Assembly: GCA_951217055.1 (NCBI GenBank)
Contig: OX578280.1
Location: 8,496,271-8,560,270, forward strand
Direction of reading: 5' to 3'
DNA length: 64,000 bases
From: Gerris lacustris
Lineage: Eukaryota > Arthropoda > Insecta > Hemiptera > Gerridae
This document shows, piece after piece, positions 11,125 to 19,843 of this stretch (its first letter is position 1; the number at the start of each line of letters is the position of its first letter). Made by a program: the position numbers and the translations under genes. The notes under the pieces are model-generated. The model ran no database searches. It had not been told where the DNA came from and saw only the letters and a program-made list of their open reading frames with translations.

Positions 11125-14100
11125 ATGGATGTGCCATCTACGTCCTCAACTTCATCCTCGAGTACAAGGAGGTATGTACCTTCAAAATCTAACTTTAACA
11201 TTCACAATGCGAAAAATATCATTAAAATTTGAAAGAATAATATTTAACAACTAACATTAATAAATAAAATAAATAAAGAAAATCTTTATGATGAATTTAT
11301 ACTTATAAATAACCTAGCAAACAAGACCTTGTTGAAAACGACAAGACGTGTTGGAAAATTTTAGATAATTCATGAACGTATTGATGAAATAATCGCTTAA
11401 CTAACCTAGATACTATGCATATGAAAGAGAATAATCCTGTCTTATCACATTTGTTTGGCGCTCGCATGTGTTTGTAAATAATTATTGATTTAATCTTTAT
11501 AATCATAATTTGTATAGGAAAGAGAATAATCCTGTCTTACCTCATTAGTCTGACACACGCATGTGTTTGTAAATAATTATTGCGCTAATCTTTATAGTAT
11601 AATTTGTATATGAGGAAAGATAAAAAATGTTAATTTATTTGTATCTTAGCCGATTGAATGTGTTTTGAGGTATTTATTTTTGTTTGTTTCCATTTTGCAG
11701 AAGGAATGTCGGACTCAAGTGTACGCAATGTGGAAAGGAGTTTAGTGTAAAACGTAACTTGACAAGACACTTAAAGACAGTATGCGCTCAGGAGAAGAGT
11801 AATTATTGTCCAAAATGTAAAAGGACGATTGGGAATAGAAACGATTTTTATCAACTTCACATTGCATTGTGTAAGGGGCGGAAACATGTATGCAAAGTCT
11901 GCGGATCGGATTTTCTAACTAAACTACTCTTGCATGACCATAACAGAATCTGTAAAAGTGACCTGCGTTCAAAACGTTCAAAGGCGGCCCGTGTTAACCT
12001 CCCTCGCGATGAAGAGAGTGGTGTTATAATACTTAGAAGTGCCTTCAATAAGAATCTAGTAACCTATATAATTCCAAATAAGGAAGGCGCAAACAATTTA
12101 AAGTCCTATTTTACATCGACTCTCGATGTAATTAGACAAAAAATTGAACACCATCTCGAAGACTGGCCGGCTGTCATGGTTAATTTTGCACTCGAAACTA
12201 CATACGAACATCCCATATTGAAAAATAGTTTTGAGCGCAATTTTAAGACTAAAAGTGTAGCTGTTTATAAGATGTCCGATATCGATGAAATACTGCTCAA
12301 GGGCGTAGATAAAATCGAGTCGGAGATACAAACTTATGAGGGCACTCCCTCAGGGTTAAAGTTAAGCGCGATAGACTCCATTGTGATGAACCTGAGCAAA
12401 CTAAATCCGCTCAAGTCAGCATGTAATATACCTTTGCCGGACTGGATAGTCAAAACTCAGTCCTGTGACCATACCCAGTATCCGGACGAGGACGATTGTT
12501 TTAAAAGTGCAGTGCTATCACGCGTACCTGAGGGGAGACTGTACACTTTTGATTCACTAACTTTTCCTACTTTGTTAAAAGACATTCCAAAGTTCGAAAT
12601 TCAAAACAAGATTCGAATAAACGTTTTTGCGCTGGATGAGAAGAATTTAATCTATCCATATAGAGTTAGTAAAATAAAAACTGACGAGAATATCGATCTG
12701 CTTCTCCTCAGCGCAAACGAACATAACCACTTTGTTAGAATCTTCAACTTTGAGAGGTTGATCCACTCACAAATTACAAAACACCGTGAATCTATCGCAG
12801 TTTGTCGTAATTGTTTCTCACATTTTCACGATCAACATGGGATAAAAAAGGAGGAAAAGTTAAGACGTCATCAAAGCGAATGTATTGAACAGCCGGCTAG
12901 AATGATAATGCCCGAGGGAGAAGAGGCGAAATTAAAGTTTGTTGGCGGAAAAAATCAGGTCCGAATGCCTTTTGTAGCGTACTGTGACACAGAAGCACTT
13001 TTAGGGCCAATATCAACATGCGAACCGGCATCAACCGACTCTACAGGCGTCCACTACCGCTCATACACCAATAAAATTCAAGAGCACCAGATAATGTCCT
13101 TTGGCCTGTATGTAAAAAGCGACATACATACAGACGAAGACCCAGACTTCAACAAGGACATTATTTATACGGGACCGGACGCAGCCAACAAACTAATTTT
13201 GACCCTTGCAGGGATCGCCGCAAAAGTACTTGGTTTTTACTCACTAAACACTCCAGTTATTATGAGCGACCAAGAACTTTTAGCACACGAGTCCGCCATC
13301 ACATGCTATCTCTGCGGCCGTGGTTACACCAGCGATACGGATGTTAAATGTGTCGAACATTGCCACATCACTGGGCGTTACAGAGGTGCCGCTCACAAGA
13401 GTTGTAACGTTGCCGCCAGAAAGGCAAATTTCCTGCCAGTCATTCTCCACTTCGGATCCGGTTATGACAATAAATTTATTGTTCGCGAGCTGGGTAAATT
13501 CGGAGGAGAGATTAGAGTGATTGCAGATACCTCTGAGAAATATATTTCATTTTCCAAAGAGATTATCTGCACACAGGGCAAAATCTGGCTTCGATTCCTC
13601 GATTCATTTAGATTCCTACCATCCAGTTTAGACGCTCTTGTAAAAACGATGACTCCTGACCGTTTTACCATTCTGCCCAAACTCTATGCAGGCAGGCAGC
13701 TAGAGTTGTTGCTGCGCAAAGGACAGATGCCCTATGAATACATGAGCGATTGGGAGAAACTGGACGAGACCTCTTTGCCGCCAAGAGAATCATTTTACAG
13801 CAGATTAAATGAATCGGGGATTAGTGAGGACGAATACAAGCACGCTGTTGATATTTGGAATCAATTTGAAATTAAAAACCTCAGAGAATATTCCGAGCTG
13901 TACCTCCGGACCGATGTCTACCTTCTCGCCGAAGTATTTGAGAACTTCCGGAGGGAGTTTTTCCACTCGGACTATAACTTGGAGGTGGCCAACTACTACA
14001 GTCTTCCCGGTTTGGCTTTCAACGGCATGCTGAAAATTACCGGTGTACAACTAGACCTCATAACTGATTACTCGATGATGCTTTTTATCGAACGTGGCAT

Positions 14101-15439
14101 CCGCGGAGGGTTTACACAGGTGAGCCAAAGATTTGTAGAATCGGACAATAGTCAGCAAATGTGTTACATCGACGCAAACAACCTATATGGACTCGCATCG
14201 TCAGAACCTTTGCCGATGTGCGATTTCCGATGGGTTGATCCACGCGATGTAAATTTGCTGACTGTGTCTGACAAATCCGATTTGGGATACATAGCAGAGG
14301 TGGACATAGACATCCCGGAACATTTACACGATTATTTTAACGACCTTCCACCTCTGCCCGAACGGATAAAACCGGCTGGCTCTGCCTATGTTAAACTTGT
14401 TGGAACCCTCAGCCCCAAGACTAAATATGTGCTACACTACAAATTGCTCCAGTTTGTTGTAGCACACGGGTGTGAATTAAAAACTGTCCACAGAGTCGTC
14501 GGCTTTCGACAGTCTGCATGGTTAGCGCCGTTCATCCATGTGAACAATCAGCGGCGCCTGACCGCGAAAAGCGCATTCGAAAAGGATCTATATAAGCTAT
14601 ATAATAACGCAAATTATGGGAAAACGATCGAAAATGTACGCAGCCGGATGGATTTGCGGTTAGTGACAAATTGGCGTAGTGCAGAGAAACTAATTGCAAA
14701 ACCAAATTTTAAGAGTAGGGTTATTATAGAGGAAAATCTGGTTTCGATTCATATGTCCAAGACAGAGATCCTTTTCGACAAGCCAATCTACGCAGGTATG
14801 ACCATTCTCGAACATGCAAAGTTGAGAATGCTCACATTCCACTATGACCGAATGATCCGGCATTACGGTCCCGAACGACTCACACTTGCCTACACAGATA
14901 CGGACAGTTTTATTTACACTATAAAGACGGCTGACGAAGACTGGAGAGTCGAAGCTTTCCGAGCTCTCGGTCATGAGTTTGATTTTAGCAACCTCCCCCC
15001 TGACCATCCGTGTTATTCGTCAGCCAACAAACAAGTCTTGGGGAAATTTAAAGATGAGACCGCGGGCAAAAAAATAAAGACGTTTGTCGGATTGAGAGCC
15101 AAAATGTACGCCATCGAAATTGATGGCACGGAGTATATTAAAAAGGCCAAAGGAGTTAAAAAGAGCGCGGTGAAAAATAAGCTAGACTTTGAAGATTTTA
15201 AACGAGCGCTCTTTGAATCAAAAACAATATCTACTAAGTTCAACCTTATACGCTCCTATCGCCTTAGGCTATACACCGTAGCCATAAATAAATTGGCTCT
15301 CTCTTCACTGGACGACAAACGTCACATTTTACCGGATAAGATCTCAACCCTTGCCCATGGTCACCATCGAATAATGGAGGTCGATGAAGACAGGTCACTC
15401 GATGTCGCAGGCGGTAGCGACATTGAAAACGCAGAGTAG
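11125..15439 (+). CDS. pPolB: Protein-primed family B DNA polymerase (two exons)
   Basis: Replicates the element from its protein-capped ends. The long exon (11701-15439) has no ATG at its 5' end; the reading frame instead joins a 47-nt exon (11125-11171) across a GT-AG intron (11172-11700, donor GTATGT, acceptor TTTTGCAG). The frame is kept across the junction, so start at 11125 is preferred. In order, using residues counted from 11684: three C2H2-like zinc fingers (about 12-92); exonuclease motif I with CDTE (about 435); a Cys/His segment resembling endonuclease VII, with CYLCGRGY and EHCHITGRYRG (about 540-577); Exo II HFGSGYDNKF (about 588); Exo III YLRTDVYLL (about 741); polymerase motif A DANNLYGLA (about 830); motif B NNANYGKT (about 973); motif C YTDTDS (about 1070); and a KKAKGVKK motif (about 1152). 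All catalytic acidic residues are present. No separate terminal-protein gene is seen; the poorly characterised region between the fingers and Exo I is a candidate, by inference. Confidence 0.95.
11172..11700 (+). other. Spliceosomal intron in the PolB gene
   Basis: Donor GTATGT and acceptor TTTTGCAG with a T-rich tract. The flanking codons stay in phase (phase 2). The intron is 529 bp here and 532 bp in copy 2, differing by three T residues in the polypyrimidine tract. It holds a roughly 70-bp internal direct repeat, with GAGAATAATCCTGTCTTA at about 11427 and 11523. Predicted from sequence; no transcript evidence is available. Confidence 0.8.
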
Positions 15440-15634
15440 TAGGGCGCATACATCTCGGGGACAACATCGATCGGAGAGCGGCGGCGGCGGAGAGATGTCG
15501 AAGGCACGGCGACATCGGAACACATCACATCGGCAATGGAGGTGACAAAACACATTGGTTGGTCACCACAGGATAGGGCGAGGTGGGGCCCTATCTACAT
15601 AAAAAATATATACATATTTGTTATCGCGCGCGAA

Positions 15635-15670
15635 TATAAAAACAGAGTGCTAAATACGTGTTACATCAGT
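15635..15670 (+). promoter_or_regulatory. Core promoter of the PLA2-domain gene
   Basis: TATAAAAA (15635-15642) and TCAGT (15666-15670), with the A 33 bp from the first T. The initiator directly abuts the ATG at 15671, predicting a leader of about 3 nt. Confidence 0.65.
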
Positions 15671-16435
15671 ATGCGTTCAGCACTTCGTAAGAAAGGTCGT
15701 GGAGGAGTGATAAACAAGTTAGTTGACAGTCTACCGGTAGAACTACATTTGCCCGGCTACCGGTTTTGCGGTCCCGGTACTAAACTTCAAAAGAGATTGG
15801 GTCAGGCGGGGATCAATCCGTTGGACGACGCTTGTAAGCAACACGATATTGCTTACGCAAATCAAAAATCTAGAACCGAAGCAGACCGACGTTTGGAGGA
15901 AGCGGCTTGGAAACGTGTAAAGGCACTGGACTCGAGTTTTGGCGAAAAAGCAGCTGCTTGGTCGGTAACAACGGCTATGAAAGTCAAAAGGAAACTCGGC
16001 GGTGGCGGTAAAAAACGAGCAAAGAAAAACGCTCCGAATCAACTTAGGAAGGCAATTTCACTGGCCAGGCTCGCTGTTGAAAAGGCTGGGAACGGTAAAA
16101 GCGTTCATCAGAAAACTGTGGCGGCTCTGCGTGCCGCAAAACTAGGTGTTAGCACTCGTCAAGCTAGTCATCGTCCCCGAGTAATACCGGTGCCGAAGCG
16201 AGGAGGTATTTTACCTTTTCTTATGGCCGCGATTCCGGCTTTGGCCGCTCTCGGTTCTGTTGCAGGCGGGGCGGCCAGTTTGGTCAAGACCATAAACGAA
16301 GGTCGGCAGGCTAGTCAAGCTTTGGAGGAGGCCAGGAGGCACAACAAAAAGATGGAGGAGGTGGCGCTCGGTAAGGGACTATATTTGAGACCGTATAGAA
16401 AAGGACTCGGACTCTATGTAAGCTCAAAAAACTAA
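15671..16435 (+). CDS. Minor virion protein with parvovirus-type PLA2 domain and pX/pVI-like tail
   Basis: 254 aa from the chosen start. The frame is open to 15536, but the upstream part lies before the TATA/TCAGT promoter and looks untranslated. Residues 28-62 form a phospholipase A2-like core: a glycine-rich calcium-loop segment YRFCGPGTKL and the catalytic pair in DDACKQHDIAY (His58, Asp59). Such domains occur in parvovirus VP1 and in minor proteins of adintoviruses and Polintons, where they are thought to help cross membranes. A basic, Lys/Arg-rich middle (about 95-175) suits nucleic-acid contact. From about residue 177 there is a hydrophobic, Ala/Gly-rich helix (GGILPFLMAAIPALAALG), then a charged coiled segment and a basic LYLRPYRKGLGLYV tail reminiscent of adenovirus core or cement proteins. 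Virion location is inferred. Confidence 0.85.
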   Translation: MRSALRKKGRGGVINKLVDSLPVELHLPGYRFCGPGTKLQKRLGQAGINPLDDACKQHDIAYANQKSRTEADRRLEEAAWKRVKALDSSFGEKAAAWSVTTAMKVKRKLGGGGKKRAKKNAPNQLRKAISLARLAVEKAGNGKSVHQKTVAALRAAKLGVSTRQASHRPRVIPVPKRGGILPFLMAAIPALAALGSVAGGAASLVKTINEGRQASQALEEARRHNKKMEEVALGKGLYLRPYRKGLGLYVSSKN

Positions 16436-16473
16436 CCGTGAGCCTTCCTGCACGCCCTTTGACCGATTACGAT

Positions 16474-16809
16474 ATGAAACGTGCGTTAACAGACCGGCTT
16501 TGCCTTAGCAAGTTTCGCGGAGTCTTTATGCGCGATCGCTTGCCAAAAATAAGACGGAACGTTGAATGCGGCATTATCAATTTGCAAACGTGGCGTGAAC
16601 CCGGCAGTCATTGGGTGTTGTATTATGTTGACGGTTACAGAGCGGTGTATTTCGACCCGTATGGCGATTTGTCTCCCCCTCACGAACTGGTCGACTATTT
16701 GGAAGGCACAACAATATTCTACAACCAACGTCAAATACAACCATTTGACACGTTTATCTGCGGTCATTTATGCATGATACTAGCAGTCATATTGTGCAGT
16801 GATCTCTAG
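16474..16809 (+). CDS. PRO: Adenain-like maturation cysteine protease
   Basis: 111 aa from the first ATG; the upstream in-frame GTG at 16438 is not a normal eukaryotic start. Conserved pieces in adenain order are: GSHWVLYY with catalytic His46; a following acidic position in YFDPYG (Asp61); Gln89, seven residues before the nucleophile; and CGHLC with Cys96. In adenoviruses and Polintons this enzyme trims capsid and core precursors during maturation. The protein is short and ends soon after the active-site cysteine, unlike the longer adenovirus enzyme, but the triad and oxyanion Gln are complete. A weak promoter may lie at TATAGAAA (16394) with a TCAAA initiator (A at 16426) inside the end of the preceding gene. 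It sits between two capsid genes, consistent with its role. Confidence 0.88.
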   Translation: MKRALTDRLCLSKFRGVFMRDRLPKIRRNVECGIINLQTWREPGSHWVLYYVDGYRAVYFDPYGDLSPPHELVDYLEGTTIFYNQRQIQPFDTFICGHLCMILAVILCSDL

Positions 16810-16814
16810 CCTAC

Positions 16815-16850
16815 TATATATTACACTTGTTGACTTTGTCTAGAGTCAGT
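16815..16850 (+). promoter_or_regulatory. Core promoter of the penton-like gene
   Basis: TATATA (16815-16820) and TCAGT (16846-16850), with the A 33 bp from the first T. The ATG at 16852 lies only about 4 nt from the predicted start site. Confidence 0.65.
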
Positions 16851-16851
16851 C

Positions 16852-17793
16852 ATGTCTCTAACGTTAACATTCACCGGTGACAAATCGGTTCTCACTAGCG
16901 AGTTTTTCCCGCCGGTGCATTTGAACGATGGTAATTGGGTATGCGGTCTGTTGTCCTTTGAAGCGTACAATTCTATTCCGAACGTAGACGAGACCAACAA
17001 CCGAATTTATCTCATGTATAATGACATAGTATTTACTGTACCGAAAAATCCCACTTACGAACAGATTACTGCTAATATTCAAACTAATCTTCCCGAAGGT
17101 GTTGAAATAAGATTCGCTATAAAAGGCGGACGAGTAGTAATAAAAAGCAACAAGACATTATTCAACGATTTAAAAGATACAATTTTAACCACTTTCGGCT
17201 TTGAGCGCGGTACAATACTCGAGGCTAACATAGAGCATATAGCTCCAGTGGTCATAGGTTCGAGTATAGTGTATAGCAAGATTATAGTGGGTGACATGAT
17301 AAAACTCCCCAAAGGCTCTTACGAACTTAGTGATATTGCTAAGGAGCTCTCCAAGTACGATATTGACGTGAAGGAGCAACGCAACTCGCTCACCTGTACT
17401 GTGATTAGTAAGGATAAAAACTTAAACTTTAAATCGGTCAACAGTATTGGAAGTATTCTCGGATTTGAACCGAAAATATTGGAGAAAAATGATCGCTGTG
17501 TTTCGGATACAATTGTCGACATATTCAAAGTTAACGCGTTGTCTGTAGAATGTAATATTGTCACCGGTTCGTATATAAATGGTGAAGAGTCTCATGTCCT
17601 GCATCAGTTCTTTCCCACAGTAGCTCCGGGATACAAGATAGTCGAAGTGCCACAGACAGTTGTCTACTTGCACACATTAACAAATACGCTCACGTCTGTT
17701 AATATCTCAATAAAGGATCAAGAGGGCCGACCGGTGGACTTTCGCGGAGAGACGATTACCGTTCGTATTCATCTTAAGCGTAGTAATGATTGA
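16852..17793 (+). CDS. Penton-like minor capsid protein
   Basis: 313 aa. The N-terminus, with SEFFPPVHLNDGNWVCGLL and a following SFEAYNSIPNV, matches the typical opening of Polinton minor capsid proteins, which adopt a single jelly-roll fold and sit at capsid vertices. The sequence is beta-rich throughout, and a LPKGSYELSDI segment (near residue 150) is another family hallmark. It lies directly upstream of the major capsid gene, the usual Polinton order. Its 3' end overlaps the TATA box of that gene's promoter. Frame intact, with a good ATG immediately after a TCAGT initiator. The assignment rests on recognised family sequence features, not a structural match. Confidence 0.85.
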   Translation: MSLTLTFTGDKSVLTSEFFPPVHLNDGNWVCGLLSFEAYNSIPNVDETNNRIYLMYNDIVFTVPKNPTYEQITANIQTNLPEGVEIRFAIKGGRVVIKSNKTLFNDLKDTILTTFGFERGTILEANIEHIAPVVIGSSIVYSKIIVGDMIKLPKGSYELSDIAKELSKYDIDVKEQRNSLTCTVISKDKNLNFKSVNSIGSILGFEPKILEKNDRCVSDTIVDIFKVNALSVECNIVTGSYINGEESHVLHQFFPTVAPGYKIVEVPQTVVYLHTLTNTLTSVNISIKDQEGRPVDFRGETITVRIHLKRSND

Positions 17794-18007
17794 CTTTAAA
17801 TACCGACCCGTCGATATTGTAGACTTCAGTAGACAACAACAAGTCACTGGGCTAACATCTGTCAATCGCGAGTATTTACAGAATCTCGGCTTTAAAATTC
17901 GCAACAATGGATTCCGCCACATTGCTAGATTTGGCAAAAACGCCAAGATTCGACGATTCCATAGTAAAACTAGAGTACCACAGTCATCTACCCTATTCGT
18001 CGAGTAA
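17786..18007 (+). CDS. Overlapping small ORF of uncertain reality
   Basis: A 73-aa frame whose start overlaps the stop of the penton-like gene and which runs into the major capsid gene in another frame. The segment VTGLTSVNREYLQNLGFK reads like a genuine protein and resembles a short motif I associate with small Polinton ORFs. However, its ATG lies upstream of the predicted capsid transcript start (17828), and the 3' half is probably only capsid-gene shadow. Treat as a candidate. Confidence 0.3.
   Translation: MIDFKYRPVDIVDFSRQQQVTGLTSVNREYLQNLGFKIRNNGFRHIARFGKNAKIRRFHSKTRVPQSSTLFVE
17795..17830 (+). promoter_or_regulatory. Core promoter of the major capsid gene
   Basis: TTTAAATA (17795-17802) and TCAGT (17826-17830; A at 17828, 31-33 bp away). 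The box overlaps the last codons and 3' end of the penton-like gene. Predicted leader to the ATG at 17907 is about 79 nt. Confidence 0.6.
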
Positions 18008-19148
18008 ATTTGACAATTCCGATGAAATAAGGATACCCTTTCAACAGCCCGACACCTACGTATTGCCATCAAAAAGCTTCATTTGCATCGAGGGAAAGAT
18101 GACACCGCCACCTGTGCTCTACACGCTTGCATCAAATGCCGGCGCTCACGCATTTAGCGACATTCGTCTTGAGTTGAATGGCGTCGAAATTGATCAGACC
18201 AGGATGCCCGGTATCACTTCTACTTTAAAGGGTTACTCGAGTTTCAGCAAAGCCACTGCGCAAAGACTACAGTCCGCCGGATGGATGTTACCGACAACTG
18301 ACAAGTCCTACAATCAAGCTTTGAACAAGACCACTGGTGAATTTAGCATGTGCATCCCTTTGGACACGGTCTTGGGCTTTGCCGAAGACTACAAGCGAGT
18401 CCTGATGAATTCCCGTCTCGAGTTGATTTTACTCCGGGCCAACAAGGACGACAACATGTTTATACCTATCGATTCTGCCGAGCCCGTAGGAGAGGCCACA
18501 AACAAAGTCGATATTACAAGTATCAAGTGGAAACTCCCCTATTTTACATTGAACGATCTTCAGAAACTTCGCATGCTTAACTTACTCGAGCGTAACGTCC
18601 CCATATCGATGGCATTCCGTACGTGGAACCTGTTTACATATCCCATTCTTCCTCAGACCCAGAACCATACATGGACCATCAAAACTAGCACGCAATTGGA
18701 GAAGCCTCGCTACGTTATTTTAGCTTTGCAGACGGGTCGGATCAACCAACAGAAAAAGGACGTTAACAAGTTTGATGCGTGTGCTTTGAAAAATGTACGT
18801 CTTTACATTGGAAGCGAGTCGTACCCCTATGACAATTTAAATTTGAACTTTACCAAGAAAACATTAGCATGGTTGTATGAAATGTACGCCGACTTTCAAC
18901 GCTCCTATTACGGCCGATCCGAGGCGCATCCCATGCTGACATACGAGGAGTTTATCAGGGACGCACCGTTTGTTGTGCTAGATTGCAGTCGACAAGTGGA
19001 GTCTGTGACTTCGGCCTCTGTGGACATCAAGATAGAGTTTGAAACGTCTGCTAATATTCCCGAAGGCACAAGTGCATATTGCCTGATTTTACACGATCAA
19101 CTCGTTACTCATTATCCTCTCACAGGCATTGTAACAAAGAATGCGTAA
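17907..19148 (+). CDS. MCP: Major capsid protein, double jelly-roll type
   Basis: 413 aa, forming the hexon-like capsomers of the presumed virion. The opening, with YSSSKFDNSDEIRIPFQQPD and a following YVLPSKSFICIEGKM, is the signature of the Polinton major capsid family; insect copies are often labelled F54H12.2-like. The first jelly roll covers about residues 25-200 and the second about 215-410, by beta-strand pattern and by analogy. The ATG has a good context (CAACAATGG) and is the first ATG after the predicted start site at 17828. The length is on the short side for this family but both halves appear present. Gene order penton-MCP is conserved among Polintons. The C-terminus (CLILHDQLVTHYPLTG) is typical. 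Confidence 0.9.
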   Translation: MDSATLLDLAKTPRFDDSIVKLEYHSHLPYSSSKFDNSDEIRIPFQQPDTYVLPSKSFICIEGKMTPPPVLYTLASNAGAHAFSDIRLELNGVEIDQTRMPGITSTLKGYSSFSKATAQRLQSAGWMLPTTDKSYNQALNKTTGEFSMCIPLDTVLGFAEDYKRVLMNSRLELILLRANKDDNMFIPIDSAEPVGEATNKVDITSIKWKLPYFTLNDLQKLRMLNLLERNVPISMAFRTWNLFTYPILPQTQNHTWTIKTSTQLEKPRYVILALQTGRINQQKKDVNKFDACALKNVRLYIGSESYPYDNLNLNFTKKTLAWLYEMYADFQRSYYGRSEAHPMLTYEEFIRDAPFVVLDCSRQVESVTSASVDIKIEFETSANIPEGTSAYCLILHDQLVTHYPLTGIVTKNA

Positions 19149-19178
19149 TTGCCATTATTGGAGAGGGGAGAGGATGAA

Positions 19179-19213
19179 TATAAGGTGTTGTGTTTCAAGC
19201 TCGGATCGACAGT
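19179..19213 (+). promoter_or_regulatory. Core promoter of the 175-aa gene
   Basis: TATAAGG (19179-19185) and ACAGT (A at 19211, 32 bp away). The ATG at 19221 follows about 10 nt later, which decides the start over the upstream TTG-initiated frame. Confidence 0.5.
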
Positions 19214-19220
19214 CAACACA

Positions 19221-19748
19221 ATGAAAGCCGCCATTGTCGATATAATTTGCTTTCGAGACTTGAAGAAGTCCTGTAACACCTGCAACAATCGGGCTGCGGG
19301 CGGTTTTATCGTCAAGGAGTTGGCCATCATTGACGTAGGTACCGGTGCCATGAGCTGGTATCTGTTCAAACCACCCCCTACAAAGGATTCTTCGACGGCT
19401 CTCACCAGGGACAATAAATGGCTTCGAGAGCACTTTCACGGTTTATCGTGGGAGGATGGAGATGTAGAATATCATCATCTGATTCCCCTATTGCAAGTGC
19501 TCAACAACTGCTACGATCAAGTCTATGTGAAGGGACTTGAAAAATCAAAATTTCTACATACATGCGGAGTGAGTACAAACATTACCGATCTCGACCAACT
19601 GGGATGTCCCTCACTTAAAAATCTAAACTTTTGGACATCGATGCCCCGCCTCGCATGCATCAGGCACAGCGGTGATAACTACGTCTGCGCCAGGGACCAG
19701 GCATCGAAACTGTATTTGTGGTATAAACTAAAATTTTATACAGTGTAA
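19221..19748 (+). CDS. Conserved Polinton-associated protein, possibly RNase H/DEDD-exonuclease-like
   Basis: 175 aa from the first ATG; the frame extends back to 19149 without an ATG. Not assigned to a named family with certainty. Visible features: a CxxC pair (CNTC), a beta strand KELAIIDVGTG, a YVKGLEKSKFL segment, LGCPSL, and a C-terminal CIRHSGDNYVCARDQASKLYLW. That order of an acidic strand, an internal strand, and a final His/Cys-Ala-Asp-x-Ala helix recalls DnaQ-like DEDDh exonucleases, but several acidic positions are not obvious, so activity is doubtful. It sits between capsid and packaging ATPase. An AATAAA polyadenylation signal follows at 19755. Confidence 0.75.
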   Translation: MKAAIVDIICFRDLKKSCNTCNNRAAGGFIVKELAIIDVGTGAMSWYLFKPPPTKDSSTALTRDNKWLREHFHGLSWEDGDVEYHHLIPLLQVLNNCYDQVYVKGLEKSKFLHTCGVSTNITDLDQLGCPSLKNLNFWTSMPRLACIRHSGDNYVCARDQASKLYLWYKLKFYTV

Positions 19749-19754
19749 AAGAAT

Positions 19755-19760
19755 AATAAA
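19755..19760 (+). terminator. Polyadenylation signal AATAAA
   Basis: AATAAA lies 6 nt after the stop codon of the 175-aa gene. It probably serves that gene and possibly upstream capsid transcripts that lack their own signal. Confidence 0.55.
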
Positions 19761-19804
19761 CCTACTTTTTACACACAACTTGTCTATTGTTTTTTTTTTT
19801 TTTT

Positions 19805-19840
19805 TATAAATATAGTATTGGAAATCCTTTACCTCTTAGT
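19805..19840 (+). promoter_or_regulatory. Core promoter of the ATPase gene
   Basis: TATAAATA (19805-19812), preceded by a T16 run, and TTAGT (A at 19838, 33 bp from the first T). ATG follows at 19844, about 6 nt from the predicted start. Confidence 0.65.
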
Positions 19841-19843
19841 ATA

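Noticed and set aside
11684..11700. TTG-initiated N-terminus of the PolB frame
   Set aside because: These bases are the intron polypyrimidine tract and acceptor; the spliced ATG start fits better.
13320..13520. Overlapping frames on both strands within PolB and other Polinton genes
   Set aside because: Shadows of the real frames without recognisable sequence or start context.
15536..15670. N-terminal 45 codons of the long PLA2 frame
   Set aside because: They lie upstream of and across the TATA/TCAGT promoter; the internal ATG at 15671 is preferred.
19787..19843. Phe-rich N-terminal extension of the ATPase
   Set aside because: Encoded by a T-run and the TATA box, so probably promoter sequence, not protein.
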